Part shown: positions 1 through 6,305 of the stretch, in pieces
Position numbering within the stretch: the stretch's first letter is position 1
Layout of the letters: each line of letters starts with the position of its first letter
Source: Kiritimatiellia bacterium
GTDB taxonomy: Bacteria; Verrucomicrobiota; Kiritimatiellia; RFP12; UBA1067
Direction: 5' to 3'
DNA: 6,575 nucleotides
NCBI GenBank assembly: GCA_017936245.1
Contig: JAGBFY010000373.1
Coordinates: 1 to 6,575 of the forward strand
The notes under the pieces: model-generated
What the model was told of the DNA's origin: nothing
Database searches by the model: none
What the model saw: the letters and a program-made list of their open reading frames with translations, nothing else
Position numbers and translations under genes: made by a program

Positions 1-39
1 AAGCCCCGCAGCCAATGAAACAGGGGGTCAAATGAGGTT

Positions 40-120
40 ATGCCGCGAACGAATACCCACAGTCATGCACGAAGAGCCGTAAAACTTGCGGTGGCGTCAG
101 TTCTGTCACGGAAACAATGA
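40..120 (+). CDS. Possible leader peptide or displaced signal peptide of the next gene
   Basis: A 26-codon frame starts at ATG 40, behind purine-rich sequence (GGGGG at 24-27, GAGG at 34-37). Its TGA stop at 118-120 overlaps the ATG at 117 of the large gene in the arrangement ATGA. The translation has a basic stretch (RRAVK, residues 11-15) followed by a short hydrophobic run (LAVASVL, residues 16-22), which looks like the n- and h-regions of a signal peptide. The 533-residue downstream protein looks exported but has no signal peptide of its own. Either a one-base deletion between about 97 and 116 has split one gene, or this is a translationally coupled leader. The hydrophobic core is short, so chance remains possible. 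Confidence 0.35.
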   Translation: MPRTNTHSHARRAVKLAVASVLSRKQ

Positions 121-1718
121 CGCGTCTTGATCCGTCAACGCTTGCAGGGGCGACAGTCTATGTTACCAACGGCGTCTCTGTTCTTTCTCCTGCCACATCG
201 GCTGGGGCGCCGATTCCGGAACCTTTCCTGTCACCTGATTTCAATATAGCGTCGGATTTCGGTGATGTCACAGTTCCGTATGATGTGGATTCGCAGTTGG
301 TGACGACAACGACAAAAACCTTCAATGTGCCTCAAGACGGCATCTATCGTGTTTCAATGACGATATCACGTGACGTAAAAGGTGAAGAGGAGGATGGAAA
401 ACTTGTAGCGGAGTTTAATCTTGATGGGCAGATGGCAAAGTATTACCATGCTGTGCAGGATGATGTCCGCGGCGATCGGAATCTTCCGAAGACGTACACA
501 TTCACATTGCCGTTCCTGAAGGCTGGTTCGCATCGTCTAAATTTTTCAATGCGTCGTGCAGTTTCAACAGCATACCGGGCCTACACGGCGTCGGATATCT
601 GTATATCGCTGGTTCAGGCAGGTGAATTTGTGCCTATTATGGATGCAGGGTTTGATTCGGCCATGGAAAGGATATATGCAGCGGCAAATGCTTGGTATAT
701 CCGCAATCCCCAGGATACGCCATGGACCTACAGGGCCAAATCAACGTCATGCGGCATTACGCTGTACAGTTCCTATTGGTGGTGGGAGGCAGGCTTTGAT
801 GGCGAGTCGTTCGAAGATATGCGCCGTTGTTTTTTGACGATTAATAATTTGACGGGAGACACAGTGTCTCAGGTGTTGAATGTTCCACGTTCAGGTCGAG
901 TCCGTCTTTCGTTCCGGTATGCGAACCGAGGCAATTCCGGGAGTGCATCATCCGCTACACCGCGTCTGACAGGTCATAGTGTGTTCGTGTCGGTCGGGGG
1001 TGTAAATGTCACCGCTGTTTATCCGAAGACGCAGCAGAACCGCACCTGCACCGTTGAGTTTGACATCAATGAAGGACCGCAGGAGCTAAAGGTTTCTCTT
1101 GATGCTCCGACGATGGACGAATATGTTGCGATTGTGGATGATTTCAGAATTAAATATGTTGATGGTGTTCAGCCGAAAGGAAAGTCTGAATATGCGGTGG
1201 CGGCGGAATCCGACGGGTGGTACCGCCTTGCCATCGATGCCGCAGGCCCTGTGGTCGATCGCGGCAGTACCACTAACTGCATTGTCGGAAATCCTGCGGG
1301 ATCTGCAATTCAGGTGTCGATTTGCGTTGATGGTGTCCCAACCGGGTCGTTTACAGTGAACAGTGACGAGTTCTTTACGTATGCGTTCACATTGCCTCGT
1401 CTTTTGAAGGGAGAACATTTTGTCGACATCGCAAACAATGGGGAGTTGCAGTTGCGTGTGCGGAGCGTGGCTTTGACAGCCATCCCTGATTCGGAACTCA
1501 TTCCGTTGGGAAAAGAAACTGTTGCCAAAACCACATTTGTGGTGAAGGAGCCAGGAATTTTGCATCTCGATTACCTCGGGGTGCTGGGAGGTTGTTATCT
1601 CAAGATGGATGGAGCCAAGGTCTCCGGTGTTCATTCGGCGTTGACCGATGGTGGCCGTTTGTGTGGAACCGGCGCGCTTGACTCCGCCGTTAAAGGACTT
1701 GTTCTGAGTGTAAGATAA
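117..1718 (+). CDS. Secreted multi-module beta-sandwich protein (carbohydrate-binding-like), 5' end probably displaced
   Basis: I do not recognise a named family. The 533 residues contain no enzyme motif and read as serial beta-sandwich modules rich in Thr, Val, Gly and aromatic residues. Module 1 (about 55-170) has VPQDGIYRVS at 71-80 and TYTFTLPFLKAG at 126-137. Module 2 (about 173-350) has the layout of galactose-binding/DUF642-like folds: a W-rich start (W203, W221-223), SQVLNVPRSGRVRLSFRYA at 251-269 and an acidic IVDDFRI strand at 339-345. Module 3 (about 358-457) repeats the signature of module 1 (DGWYR 366-370, TYAFTLPRLLKG 421-432). A final piece (about 470-533) begins FVVKEPGILHLDY. 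Such modules usually bind glycans or serve as adhesive stalks outside the cell. ATG 117 is the first start after an in-frame stop at 33-35 and has only a weak upstream purine stretch; no signal peptide follows it, while a signal-like peptide lies in another frame at 40-120. It is followed after 34 bp by the GH127 gene, suggesting an accessory role in glycan capture. The glycan-binding role is inference. Confidence 0.8.
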   Translation: MTRLDPSTLAGATVYVTNGVSVLSPATSAGAPIPEPFLSPDFNIASDFGDVTVPYDVDSQLVTTTTKTFNVPQDGIYRVSMTISRDVKGEEEDGKLVAEFNLDGQMAKYYHAVQDDVRGDRNLPKTYTFTLPFLKAGSHRLNFSMRRAVSTAYRAYTASDICISLVQAGEFVPIMDAGFDSAMERIYAAANAWYIRNPQDTPWTYRAKSTSCGITLYSSYWWWEAGFDGESFEDMRRCFLTINNLTGDTVSQVLNVPRSGRVRLSFRYANRGNSGSASSATPRLTGHSVFVSVGGVNVTAVYPKTQQNRTCTVEFDINEGPQELKVSLDAPTMDEYVAIVDDFRIKYVDGVQPKGKSEYAVAAESDGWYRLAIDAAGPVVDRGSTTNCIVGNPAGSAIQVSICVDGVPTGSFTVNSDEFFTYAFTLPRLLKGEHFVDIANNGELQLRVRSVALTAIPDSELIPLGKETVAKTTFVVKEPGILHLDYLGVLGGCYLKMDGAKVSGVHSALTDGGRLCGTGALDSAVKGLVLSVR

Positions 1719-1741
1719 AAATATCAATGAAATCTCAAACG

Positions 1742-1747
1742 AAAGGA
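1742..1747 (+). promoter_or_regulatory. Ribosome binding site of the GH127 gene
   Basis: AAAGGA lies 5 nt before ATG 1753. It is the clearest Shine-Dalgarno sequence of the + strand genes and supports this start. No promoter is evident in the 34-bp gap (1719-1752), so transcription probably reads through from the gene upstream. Confidence 0.65.
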
Positions 1748-1752
1748 ATACA

Positions 1753-3705
1753 ATGAAAAATAGATATTGTGCAATGCTTCTTTTTGCGGGGCATTCCGTG
1801 GTTGCAGGGTCGCTGTCGAATGTCGGCAATATACATCTCAAAGGCTATATAGGCGATCGACTTGACGCTATGATAAGCCACCAGATAGTCGAGCGAGACA
1901 TTGACTACATAACCGCTCCCTTTGCCGAGAAGACAGAGCGCACGGAACGTTGGCAGTCGGAGTTTTGGGGCAAATACATGCATGCGGCTATGCCGTACCT
2001 TGTATATACTGGCTCCGAGAAACTGGGCGAGCTTGTGGATCGCGGTGTCGATAGCATTCTGGCAAGCCAGGAGCAGAGCGGTTACATAGGGAATTACCCT
2101 GATGAATTGCGCTGTGGCGAAGGATGGGATGTGTGGGGCATGAAGTATACCATGCTTGGACTTATTCACTATTATGATTATATGACCCGTCAGAAGTCTG
2201 CCGATTCGCGGGAGAAGGCTTCCAAGGCAATTGCGGCATGTCGCCGTCTTTGTGACTATGTTATCGCTGAACTGGGACCGAACGGAAAGCGCGGGGTTGA
2301 ACTCTGGAAAACCGGATACTGGTCGGGCTTTGCCAGCTCGTCCATTCTCGAGCCAGTGGTGTGGCTGTACAATCGTACAGATGACAGAAAGTATTTCGAT
2401 TTCGCCACATATATTGTTAAAGGTATGATTGAGCCTGCTGCCGGCCCCCGATTGCTGGACCTTGCTCTCAAGAACGTTCCGGTGGCTGATCGCAACGGCC
2501 ATGGGAACAAAGCTGATACCAGCGGCGGATATGCGATAAAGAACAATCGCTGGAAAGCCTACGAGATGATGAGCTGCTATCAGGGATTTATCGAGTATTG
2601 GAGCGTTGTGAAGGCCAAACCGGGTCTCAAGCCGGATGTGGATTGGATGAAGAATCCCGATGACCTTCTCACTGCGGCAGTGAATTCCGCGAGAGACATA
2701 ATCAAGGAAGAGGTGAACCTTGCAGGTGGATGTGCATCGTCCGAGGCCTGGTTTCATGGCGCCAAGAAGCAGCACCATCCCTATATTCATCTTCAAGAAG
2801 CGTGTGTGACAACCACCTGGATGCGCATGTGCGAAAAGCTGCTCGAAGTGACAGATGATCCCGGATGGGCAGATCAGCTTGAGAAGACCTTCTACAATGC
2901 ATATCTTGCCGCGCTCAGTCTGGACGGGAAGAAGTTTGCCGCCTATACGCCTCTTTCCGGAAGCCGTTGGAGGGGAATGGATCATTGTTACATGCATACA
3001 GACTGCTGCTCGGCAAACGGTCCCCGTGGTTTTTTGTGCTTCCTCAAGAAGTTCTTCTATGTGCATAACGGGATGATGACATTCAACTTCTATTCGTCAT
3101 CACGGGCGAAAGGGAATCTTCCGGATGGGCGAGATGTCGCATTCGACATGTATTCAGTCTATCCGCGCTCGAACAAGGCGAGGATAGTGAGCCATACGGA
3201 GGGTGTTGGTGTGGTGCCGTTGCGTTTGCGCATTCCTGCGTGGAGCAAGAAGACTGTCGTTAGGCTCAACAAGAAAGAACTTCCCGGAGTGAAGCCTGGT
3301 GGGTATTTCACCGTGAATAACGAATGGCGTCATGGAGATGTGATTGAGATCGAGTTTGATATGCCTGTCGTTTCGCACACTGTTGACCAGCATGTGGCAT
3401 TCACTCGTGGGCCGATTCTGCTAGCCAGGGATAGCCGTTTCGCGGATGGCGATCTGATGGAGCCGTTTCGCGTTGGGATCGAAAACAAGTGGTTCATGAA
3501 CAGGTTTTTTCCTGTGTGCATCCCCAGTGAGGATATGTGGATGGCGTTTTCGGCTGTGCTCCCCATCGGTGTGCACACTGAAAACCCTGAGGCGGTCAAT
3601 CCTTCCACTGTGTTCTTCTGCGATTATGCGTCTGCGGGAAATCCATGGCGGCGCGGCAATTACTATCGTACATGGTTCCCTGTAGAGAGAAATGTCCATG
3701 AATGA
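1753..3705 (+). CDS. GH127-family glycoside hydrolase (beta-L-arabinofuranosidase type)
   Basis: The 650-residue product has the usual length and layout of family GH127 (formerly DUF1680): an N-terminal catalytic alpha-barrel followed by beta-sandwich sequence. Recognisable parts are GYIGDRLDA near residue 31, WQSEFWGKY near 66-74, GYIGNY around 113-118 and WDVWGMKYTMLGL around 130-142. Known GH127 enzymes use a zinc-bound cysteine nucleophile; in B. longum HypBA1 the key residues are Glu322 (acid/base), Glu338, Cys340, Cys417 (nucleophile) and Cys418. Here E331 (SSEAWF), E349-A-C351 and C418-C419 (DCCSANGPR) fit that pattern with similar spacing. Family members release beta-L-arabinofuranose from glycans, and at least one (BT1003) acts on aceric acid of rhamnogalacturonan II, so the exact sugar is open. 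The N-terminus (KNR then a hydrophobic stretch to about 19) is a weak signal peptide with an internal His. The C-terminus overlaps the next gene by 14 bp. Confidence 0.88.
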   Translation: MKNRYCAMLLFAGHSVVAGSLSNVGNIHLKGYIGDRLDAMISHQIVERDIDYITAPFAEKTERTERWQSEFWGKYMHAAMPYLVYTGSEKLGELVDRGVDSILASQEQSGYIGNYPDELRCGEGWDVWGMKYTMLGLIHYYDYMTRQKSADSREKASKAIAACRRLCDYVIAELGPNGKRGVELWKTGYWSGFASSSILEPVVWLYNRTDDRKYFDFATYIVKGMIEPAAGPRLLDLALKNVPVADRNGHGNKADTSGGYAIKNNRWKAYEMMSCYQGFIEYWSVVKAKPGLKPDVDWMKNPDDLLTAAVNSARDIIKEEVNLAGGCASSEAWFHGAKKQHHPYIHLQEACVTTTWMRMCEKLLEVTDDPGWADQLEKTFYNAYLAALSLDGKKFAAYTPLSGSRWRGMDHCYMHTDCCSANGPRGFLCFLKKFFYVHNGMMTFNFYSSSRAKGNLPDGRDVAFDMYSVYPRSNKARIVSHTEGVGVVPLRLRIPAWSKKTVVRLNKKELPGVKPGGYFTVNNEWRHGDVIEIEFDMPVVSHTVDQHVAFTRGPILLARDSRFADGDLMEPFRVGIENKWFMNRFFPVCIPSEDMWMAFSAVLPIGVHTENPEAVNPSTVFFCDYASAGNPWRRGNYYRTWFPVERNVHE

Positions 3706-4927
3706 CAAGCCTTCGGAAAATGTGATGCGGTCAGTAGATCCATTGACGGACGGCATGGTTTCGCGTCGAGGTTTCATCGGCGCAGCCGTGGCATCGGCTG
3801 CAGTTGCTGGACTTCATGCCGATTCGAGGGCGAGTTGGACTGTGGACGGGATTCCGTTGCCGGACTGGGCTGCGGATAGGATTCGTTCGGGTGTCGCACG
3901 TTACAATGCATGGTGCGGGAAAGATGAAACAGTTGCCTTCCCTCTAATTACGGATGTCCATTCTCATGAGCCTGGATTTGCGGAAAATCCGCCCAATTGG
4001 AATGATCCTAAAAGTCACATTCTTTTCCAGCGTGCGATCGCCCATGCCACTGACTCTGATTTCCTTGTCAATTTGGGCGATTTGGATTTTGATATAAACA
4101 TCCTGGGGGTAAAGCCAGAATGGAACGATGTACAGGCCGTGATTGACGGTTTTGTGAGGGTTTATGAAAAAGAGCCGTTGCCGGTGCTGTTCAGTATGGG
4201 AAATCACGACCATGCGAAGGGGCGTTATACCTCCAAACAGTTCGGTGATACATTCAACCGGGGGATCACTGCGCGAGCGGGACACAAGGTTGTGCTTTCT
4301 GAATGTGGAACATGGGGGTACTATGATATTCCTGCAAAGAGGTTCAGGGCGGTGTTCTTGAATACCTCTGATGAGGGATATGCCGGTTATTCACGAAAAC
4401 AGCTGCAGTTCCTGTCAGACGCTTTGGCTACCGTTCCCGAGGAATGGCATGTGATTGCGCTGCAGCACATCCAGGTTCCCGGAATAATGGGGCGTTGGCG
4501 TAGAGGACTTGATGATGGACCTTTGCGTCGCGAAGGGATATTCATGCAGATAGTGGATGACTTTGCGCATCACCGGGGAAATTTGGTGCAGGGATTCCAC
4601 AACCCCCCGATCAAAGGTCAATATGATGGGATAAAGTGGGATTTCGCGGATTCCAAAGCCTCGTTTGTGGGCGGGTTCTTTGGGCATACGCATCTTGAGG
4701 CCAATATGCAGATCGATGGCGTGAATTGGGTCACGCGTCCAGGATACGGTACGGTTCCGGCGGACTGTCCGTGCATGGGAGCAAGAGATCCCAAGTGTGT
4801 ATGGGAGTTCAAAAGATCCAAGGACATGATGATTGATCTTGTGGCGGTGAAACCCGAAAAGCGGGTTGTGCATGTGTTCAGGTTCGGCTATGGTGGTCCT
4901 GAAAGTGAGCTGGAATATAAGTATTGA
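3692..4927 (+). CDS. Tat-exported calcineurin-like metallophosphoesterase
   Basis: The 411-residue product carries all the motifs of the binuclear-metal calcineurin-like phosphoesterase superfamily in order: D88-V-H90 (ITDVHSH), G129-D130 (NLGDLDFD), G170-N-H-D173 (SMGNHD), H259 (ALQHIQ) and G331-H-T-H334 (FFGHTH). These residues normally bind two metal ions and hydrolyse phosphomono- or diesters. The N-terminus has a twin-arginine signal: SRRGFIG at 24-30, then an Ala/Val-rich core to about 42, so the enzyme is probably exported folded. A cysteine cluster (C359, C361, C369) follows the last motif. The start at 3692 overlaps the GH127 stop by 14 bp; ATG 3698 is an equally good or better start, because AGAGAGA at 3684-3690 is then 7 nt away. 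The overlap implies translational coupling with GH127. The substrate cannot be told from sequence. Confidence 0.87.
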   Translation: MSMNDKPSENVMRSVDPLTDGMVSRRGFIGAAVASAAVAGLHADSRASWTVDGIPLPDWAADRIRSGVARYNAWCGKDETVAFPLITDVHSHEPGFAENPPNWNDPKSHILFQRAIAHATDSDFLVNLGDLDFDINILGVKPEWNDVQAVIDGFVRVYEKEPLPVLFSMGNHDHAKGRYTSKQFGDTFNRGITARAGHKVVLSECGTWGYYDIPAKRFRAVFLNTSDEGYAGYSRKQLQFLSDALATVPEEWHVIALQHIQVPGIMGRWRRGLDDGPLRREGIFMQIVDDFAHHRGNLVQGFHNPPIKGQYDGIKWDFADSKASFVGGFFGHTHLEANMQIDGVNWVTRPGYGTVPADCPCMGARDPKCVWEFKRSKDMMIDLVAVKPEKRVVHVFRFGYGGPESELEYKY

Positions 4928-4966
4928 GTAATATGGAAGCAGTCTGTTTTCAACCTGCAAAACCAA

Positions 4967-5698
4967 TCATGCTGACACTGCTCGAATTTCTTTCCAGATC
5001 GGTGATATCCATTCGCATAGGCACTGGAATGTCTGCTGATATGCCGCCGCGGTGCGGGAGCACAGGCATTTGAAAATAGCGGAAGCAGGAACGTCTGTCG
5101 TGCAGACGATCCACAGCAGTATGCCGGCGATGTTGCATGCAAGAATGAGCGTCCAGGAGAAGATGCGTCCATACTCCTGGACGTCTGACTGTGTCTGCAT
5201 CAATGAACGGATTGTGAAGCAGGCGTGAAAACACCACGTGAATCCCACCGCAAACATCCAGAGCCAGGGTACGGGAAATGAAGCCTCGGGATTGACGAGG
5301 TAAATGATTCCCCTGACCGCAAGGGCTAGCAGCACGACAATCACCGTCCAGAACGGAAAGAAATATGGCGCCAATGTTATCCATACATTGGATTTTGTCA
5401 GCATTACGCTGCCTCCGGTGGAACGCACCTTCAGGTTGGATACCTTCGCGCCGAACGCCAGCCCCCACAAGGCATGAGTCAGTTCATGTCCAAGCACGTA
5501 TATTCGAGTTAGACCTGGGAACGCCTTCCAGATCGCAAGGAAGAGTATCAGGCCGGAGAAAAGGGCGATGGACTCTGCTGAAAAAAGGACTCGGGTGTTG
5601 CCTGAAGACATGTAGATCGCATCCACAAAAGTCAGGCACAGCGCCCAAATGAAAGGGAATGCGAATACGGCCGCGACAAACCTGGCGAACCGCAACAT
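4967..5698 (-). CDS. Multi-pass membrane protein with HExxH motif, M50-type metallopeptidase-like
   Basis: This 243-residue protein has about five hydrophobic segments (roughly 3-28, 41-60, 104-134, 143-165 and 180-199). The motif GHELTHALWGLAFGAKV starts at residue 70; H71, E72 and H75 would be two zinc ligands and the catalytic glutamate. A following glycine-rich strand (STGGSVMLTKSN, 93-104) and the later QTQSDVQEYG (168-177, D172 as candidate third zinc ligand) match the layout of M50/M50B site-2-protease-like proteins. Such proteins cleave substrates at or within the membrane, though some relatives are not proven proteases. The tail carries two C-L-C motifs (211-213, 226-228). The ATG at 5698 has GAGG at 5705-5708, 6 nt away, overlapping the stop of the upstream FtsB-like gene, so the two are co-transcribed and probably coupled. 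Its target is unknown. Confidence 0.75.
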   Translation of the reverse strand: MLRFARFVAAVFAFPFIWALCLTFVDAIYMSSGNTRVLFSAESIALFSGLILFLAIWKAFPGLTRIYVLGHELTHALWGLAFGAKVSNLKVRSTGGSVMLTKSNVWITLAPYFFPFWTVIVVLLALAVRGIIYLVNPEASFPVPWLWMFAVGFTWCFHACFTIRSLMQTQSDVQEYGRIFSWTLILACNIAGILLWIVCTTDVPASAIFKCLCSRTAAAYQQTFQCLCEWISPIWKEIRAVSA

Positions 5699-5704
5699 AA
5701 CACA

Positions 5705-5708
5705 CCTC
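5705..5708 (-). promoter_or_regulatory. Ribosome binding site of the M50-like gene
   Basis: On the - strand GAGG (within TGAGGTG, 5703-5709) is 6 nt upstream of ATG 5698 and overlaps the TGA stop (5707-5709) of the FtsB-like gene. This fixes the start and suggests that ribosomes ending the first gene help initiate the second. Confidence 0.65.
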
Positions 5709-5994
5709 AGTCGTCAAAGGTGAATACGATCTCGCCGGGGAAGGCGCGACGATTCTCACGCGCCAACCCTTCGACAAACTCGCGATCGGTCTTGAAACGG
5801 ACCTGCTTATCCTTGACAGCCGCAATCTCTTTCTTCTTGAGATCGATACGGTACTGCAAATCAGCACACGTTTTATCAAGACCCTTCGCCTGACGGTATT
5901 TCGGGAAGGTAATCATCGGCCCTATTGCAACAATAGCAACAAAAGCCACGACGAAAAGGCCTTGAAAAAGCTTGTCTATAAGGTTGTTCTTCAT
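5707..5994 (-). CDS. FtsB/DivIC-like septum formation initiator family protein
   Basis: The 95-residue product has the architecture of the septum formation initiator family (FtsB/DivIC/FtsL-like): a short cytoplasmic N-terminus, one transmembrane helix (about 10-30, LFQGLFVVAFVAIVAIG region), a charged coiled coil (about 33-66, with KKKEIAAVKDK) and the family's C-terminal signature of acidic-aromatic-glutamate residues, here TDREFVEGLARE (69-80) followed by RRAFPGEIVFTF (82-93). FtsB and DivIC belong to the divisome subcomplex that activates septal peptidoglycan synthesis. An in-frame TAG lies directly before ATG 5994, so this is the first possible start; the only Shine-Dalgarno-like GGAG (6009-6012) is 14 nt away, which is far. 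It is the first gene of a two-gene operon with the M50-like protein. Whether it is the main FtsB/DivIC or a paralogue cannot be judged here. Confidence 0.75.
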   Translation of the reverse strand: MKNNLIDKLFQGLFVVAFVAIVAIGPMITFPKYRQAKGLDKTCADLQYRIDLKKKEIAAVKDKQVRFKTDREFVEGLARENRRAFPGEIVFTFDD

Positions 5995-6022
5995 CTATGA
6001 AACAGTTACTCCAATGACGTGT

Positions 6023-6052
6023 ATTAAACCACACAACCCATGCCGTTGTCAA
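6023..6052 (-). promoter_or_regulatory. Sigma-70-type promoter of the FtsB-like/M50 operon
   Basis: On the - strand a perfect -35 box TTGACA (6047-6052) is followed after 18 bp by TTTAAT (6023-6028, 5 of 6 matches to TATAAT), preceded by TGG as an extended -10. A/T-tract sequence (TTTTTAACATTTTTA) lies directly upstream of the -35 box at about 6053-6068, resembling an UP element. Transcription would start near 6016, giving a leader of about 20 nt before ATG 5994. This looks like a strong constitutive promoter. Confidence 0.7.
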
Positions 6053-6140
6053 TAAAAATGTTAAAAATGGTGAACATAAAAAGTAGGATATTGGCAAATG
6101 CTAAAGTAATAGAATGGCGAAAACCTAAATAACATTAAAG

Positions 6141-6152
6141 TCACCTGGGTGA
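6141..6152. repeat. Short dyad TCACC-tg-GGTGA
   Basis: Five-base arms with a 2-bp centre form a 12-bp dyad about 90 bp upstream of the -35 box of the - strand promoter. It has the form of a small operator site but could be chance. Confidence 0.3.
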
Positions 6153-6177
6153 TAGTTGCTGTCCGTACACATTAATG

Positions 6178-6191
6178 CGACTGTTTAGTCG
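6178..6191. repeat. Short hairpin CGACT-gttt-AGTCG
   Basis: A perfect 5-bp stem with a 4-nt loop, with TCTATGTTTTTA downstream on the + strand. The T-run is offset by several bases, so it is at best a weak intrinsic terminator for + strand transcription. Confidence 0.3.
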
Positions 6192-6233
6192 TCTATGTTT
6201 TTACTTGTGTAGATAATTCCTATCGCCGAGATG

Positions 6234-6305
6234 GATACTGCTGAAAACAGGAATGGCTCTCAAAATCGGCAAACATAAGCCAATAGTCAAACTATTTTCA
6301 GTATC
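6234..6305. repeat. Nested inverted repeats, possible structured element
   Basis: GATACTG (6234-6240) pairs with CAGTATC (6299-6305), and the pairing resumes after a 3-nt bulge (AAAA 6244-6247 with TTTT 6295-6298). Inside lies TGGCT (6254-6258) / AGCCA (6278-6282), and as an alternative the hairpin AATAGT-caa-ACTATT (6282-6296). The nesting gives a possible folded RNA of about 72 nt or a protein-binding region. No known RNA family is recognised. Confidence 0.4.

Noticed and set aside
1..35. Short open frame ending in TGA at 33-35, possibly the end of an upstream gene
   Set aside because: Ten codons at the window edge are too few to tell from chance.
1086..1841. A 251-codon open frame on the - strand across the end of the modular protein and the start of GH127
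   Set aside because: It is antisense to two supported genes and to the good ribosome binding site at 1742-1747, and shows no recognisable protein feature.
1735..3066. A 443-codon open frame on the - strand opposite the GH127 gene
   Set aside because: It is fully antisense to a gene with conserved catalytic motifs. Its translation is rich in His, Cys, Ile and Arg in a pattern typical of reverse-frame reading, with no domain or ribosome binding site seen.
4939..4963. Possible bidirectional terminator in the convergent junction
   Set aside because: Only GTTTT/AAAAC (5 weak pairs, 8-nt loop) or GCAG/CTGC can form, they compete with each other, and there is no T-run after the stem on either strand.
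5484..5879. A 131-codon - strand frame across the M50-like and FtsB-like genes
   Set aside because: It shares the strand but overlaps both genes in another phase. Its Arg/Ser-rich translation lacks motifs, while the two real frames carry clear family signatures.
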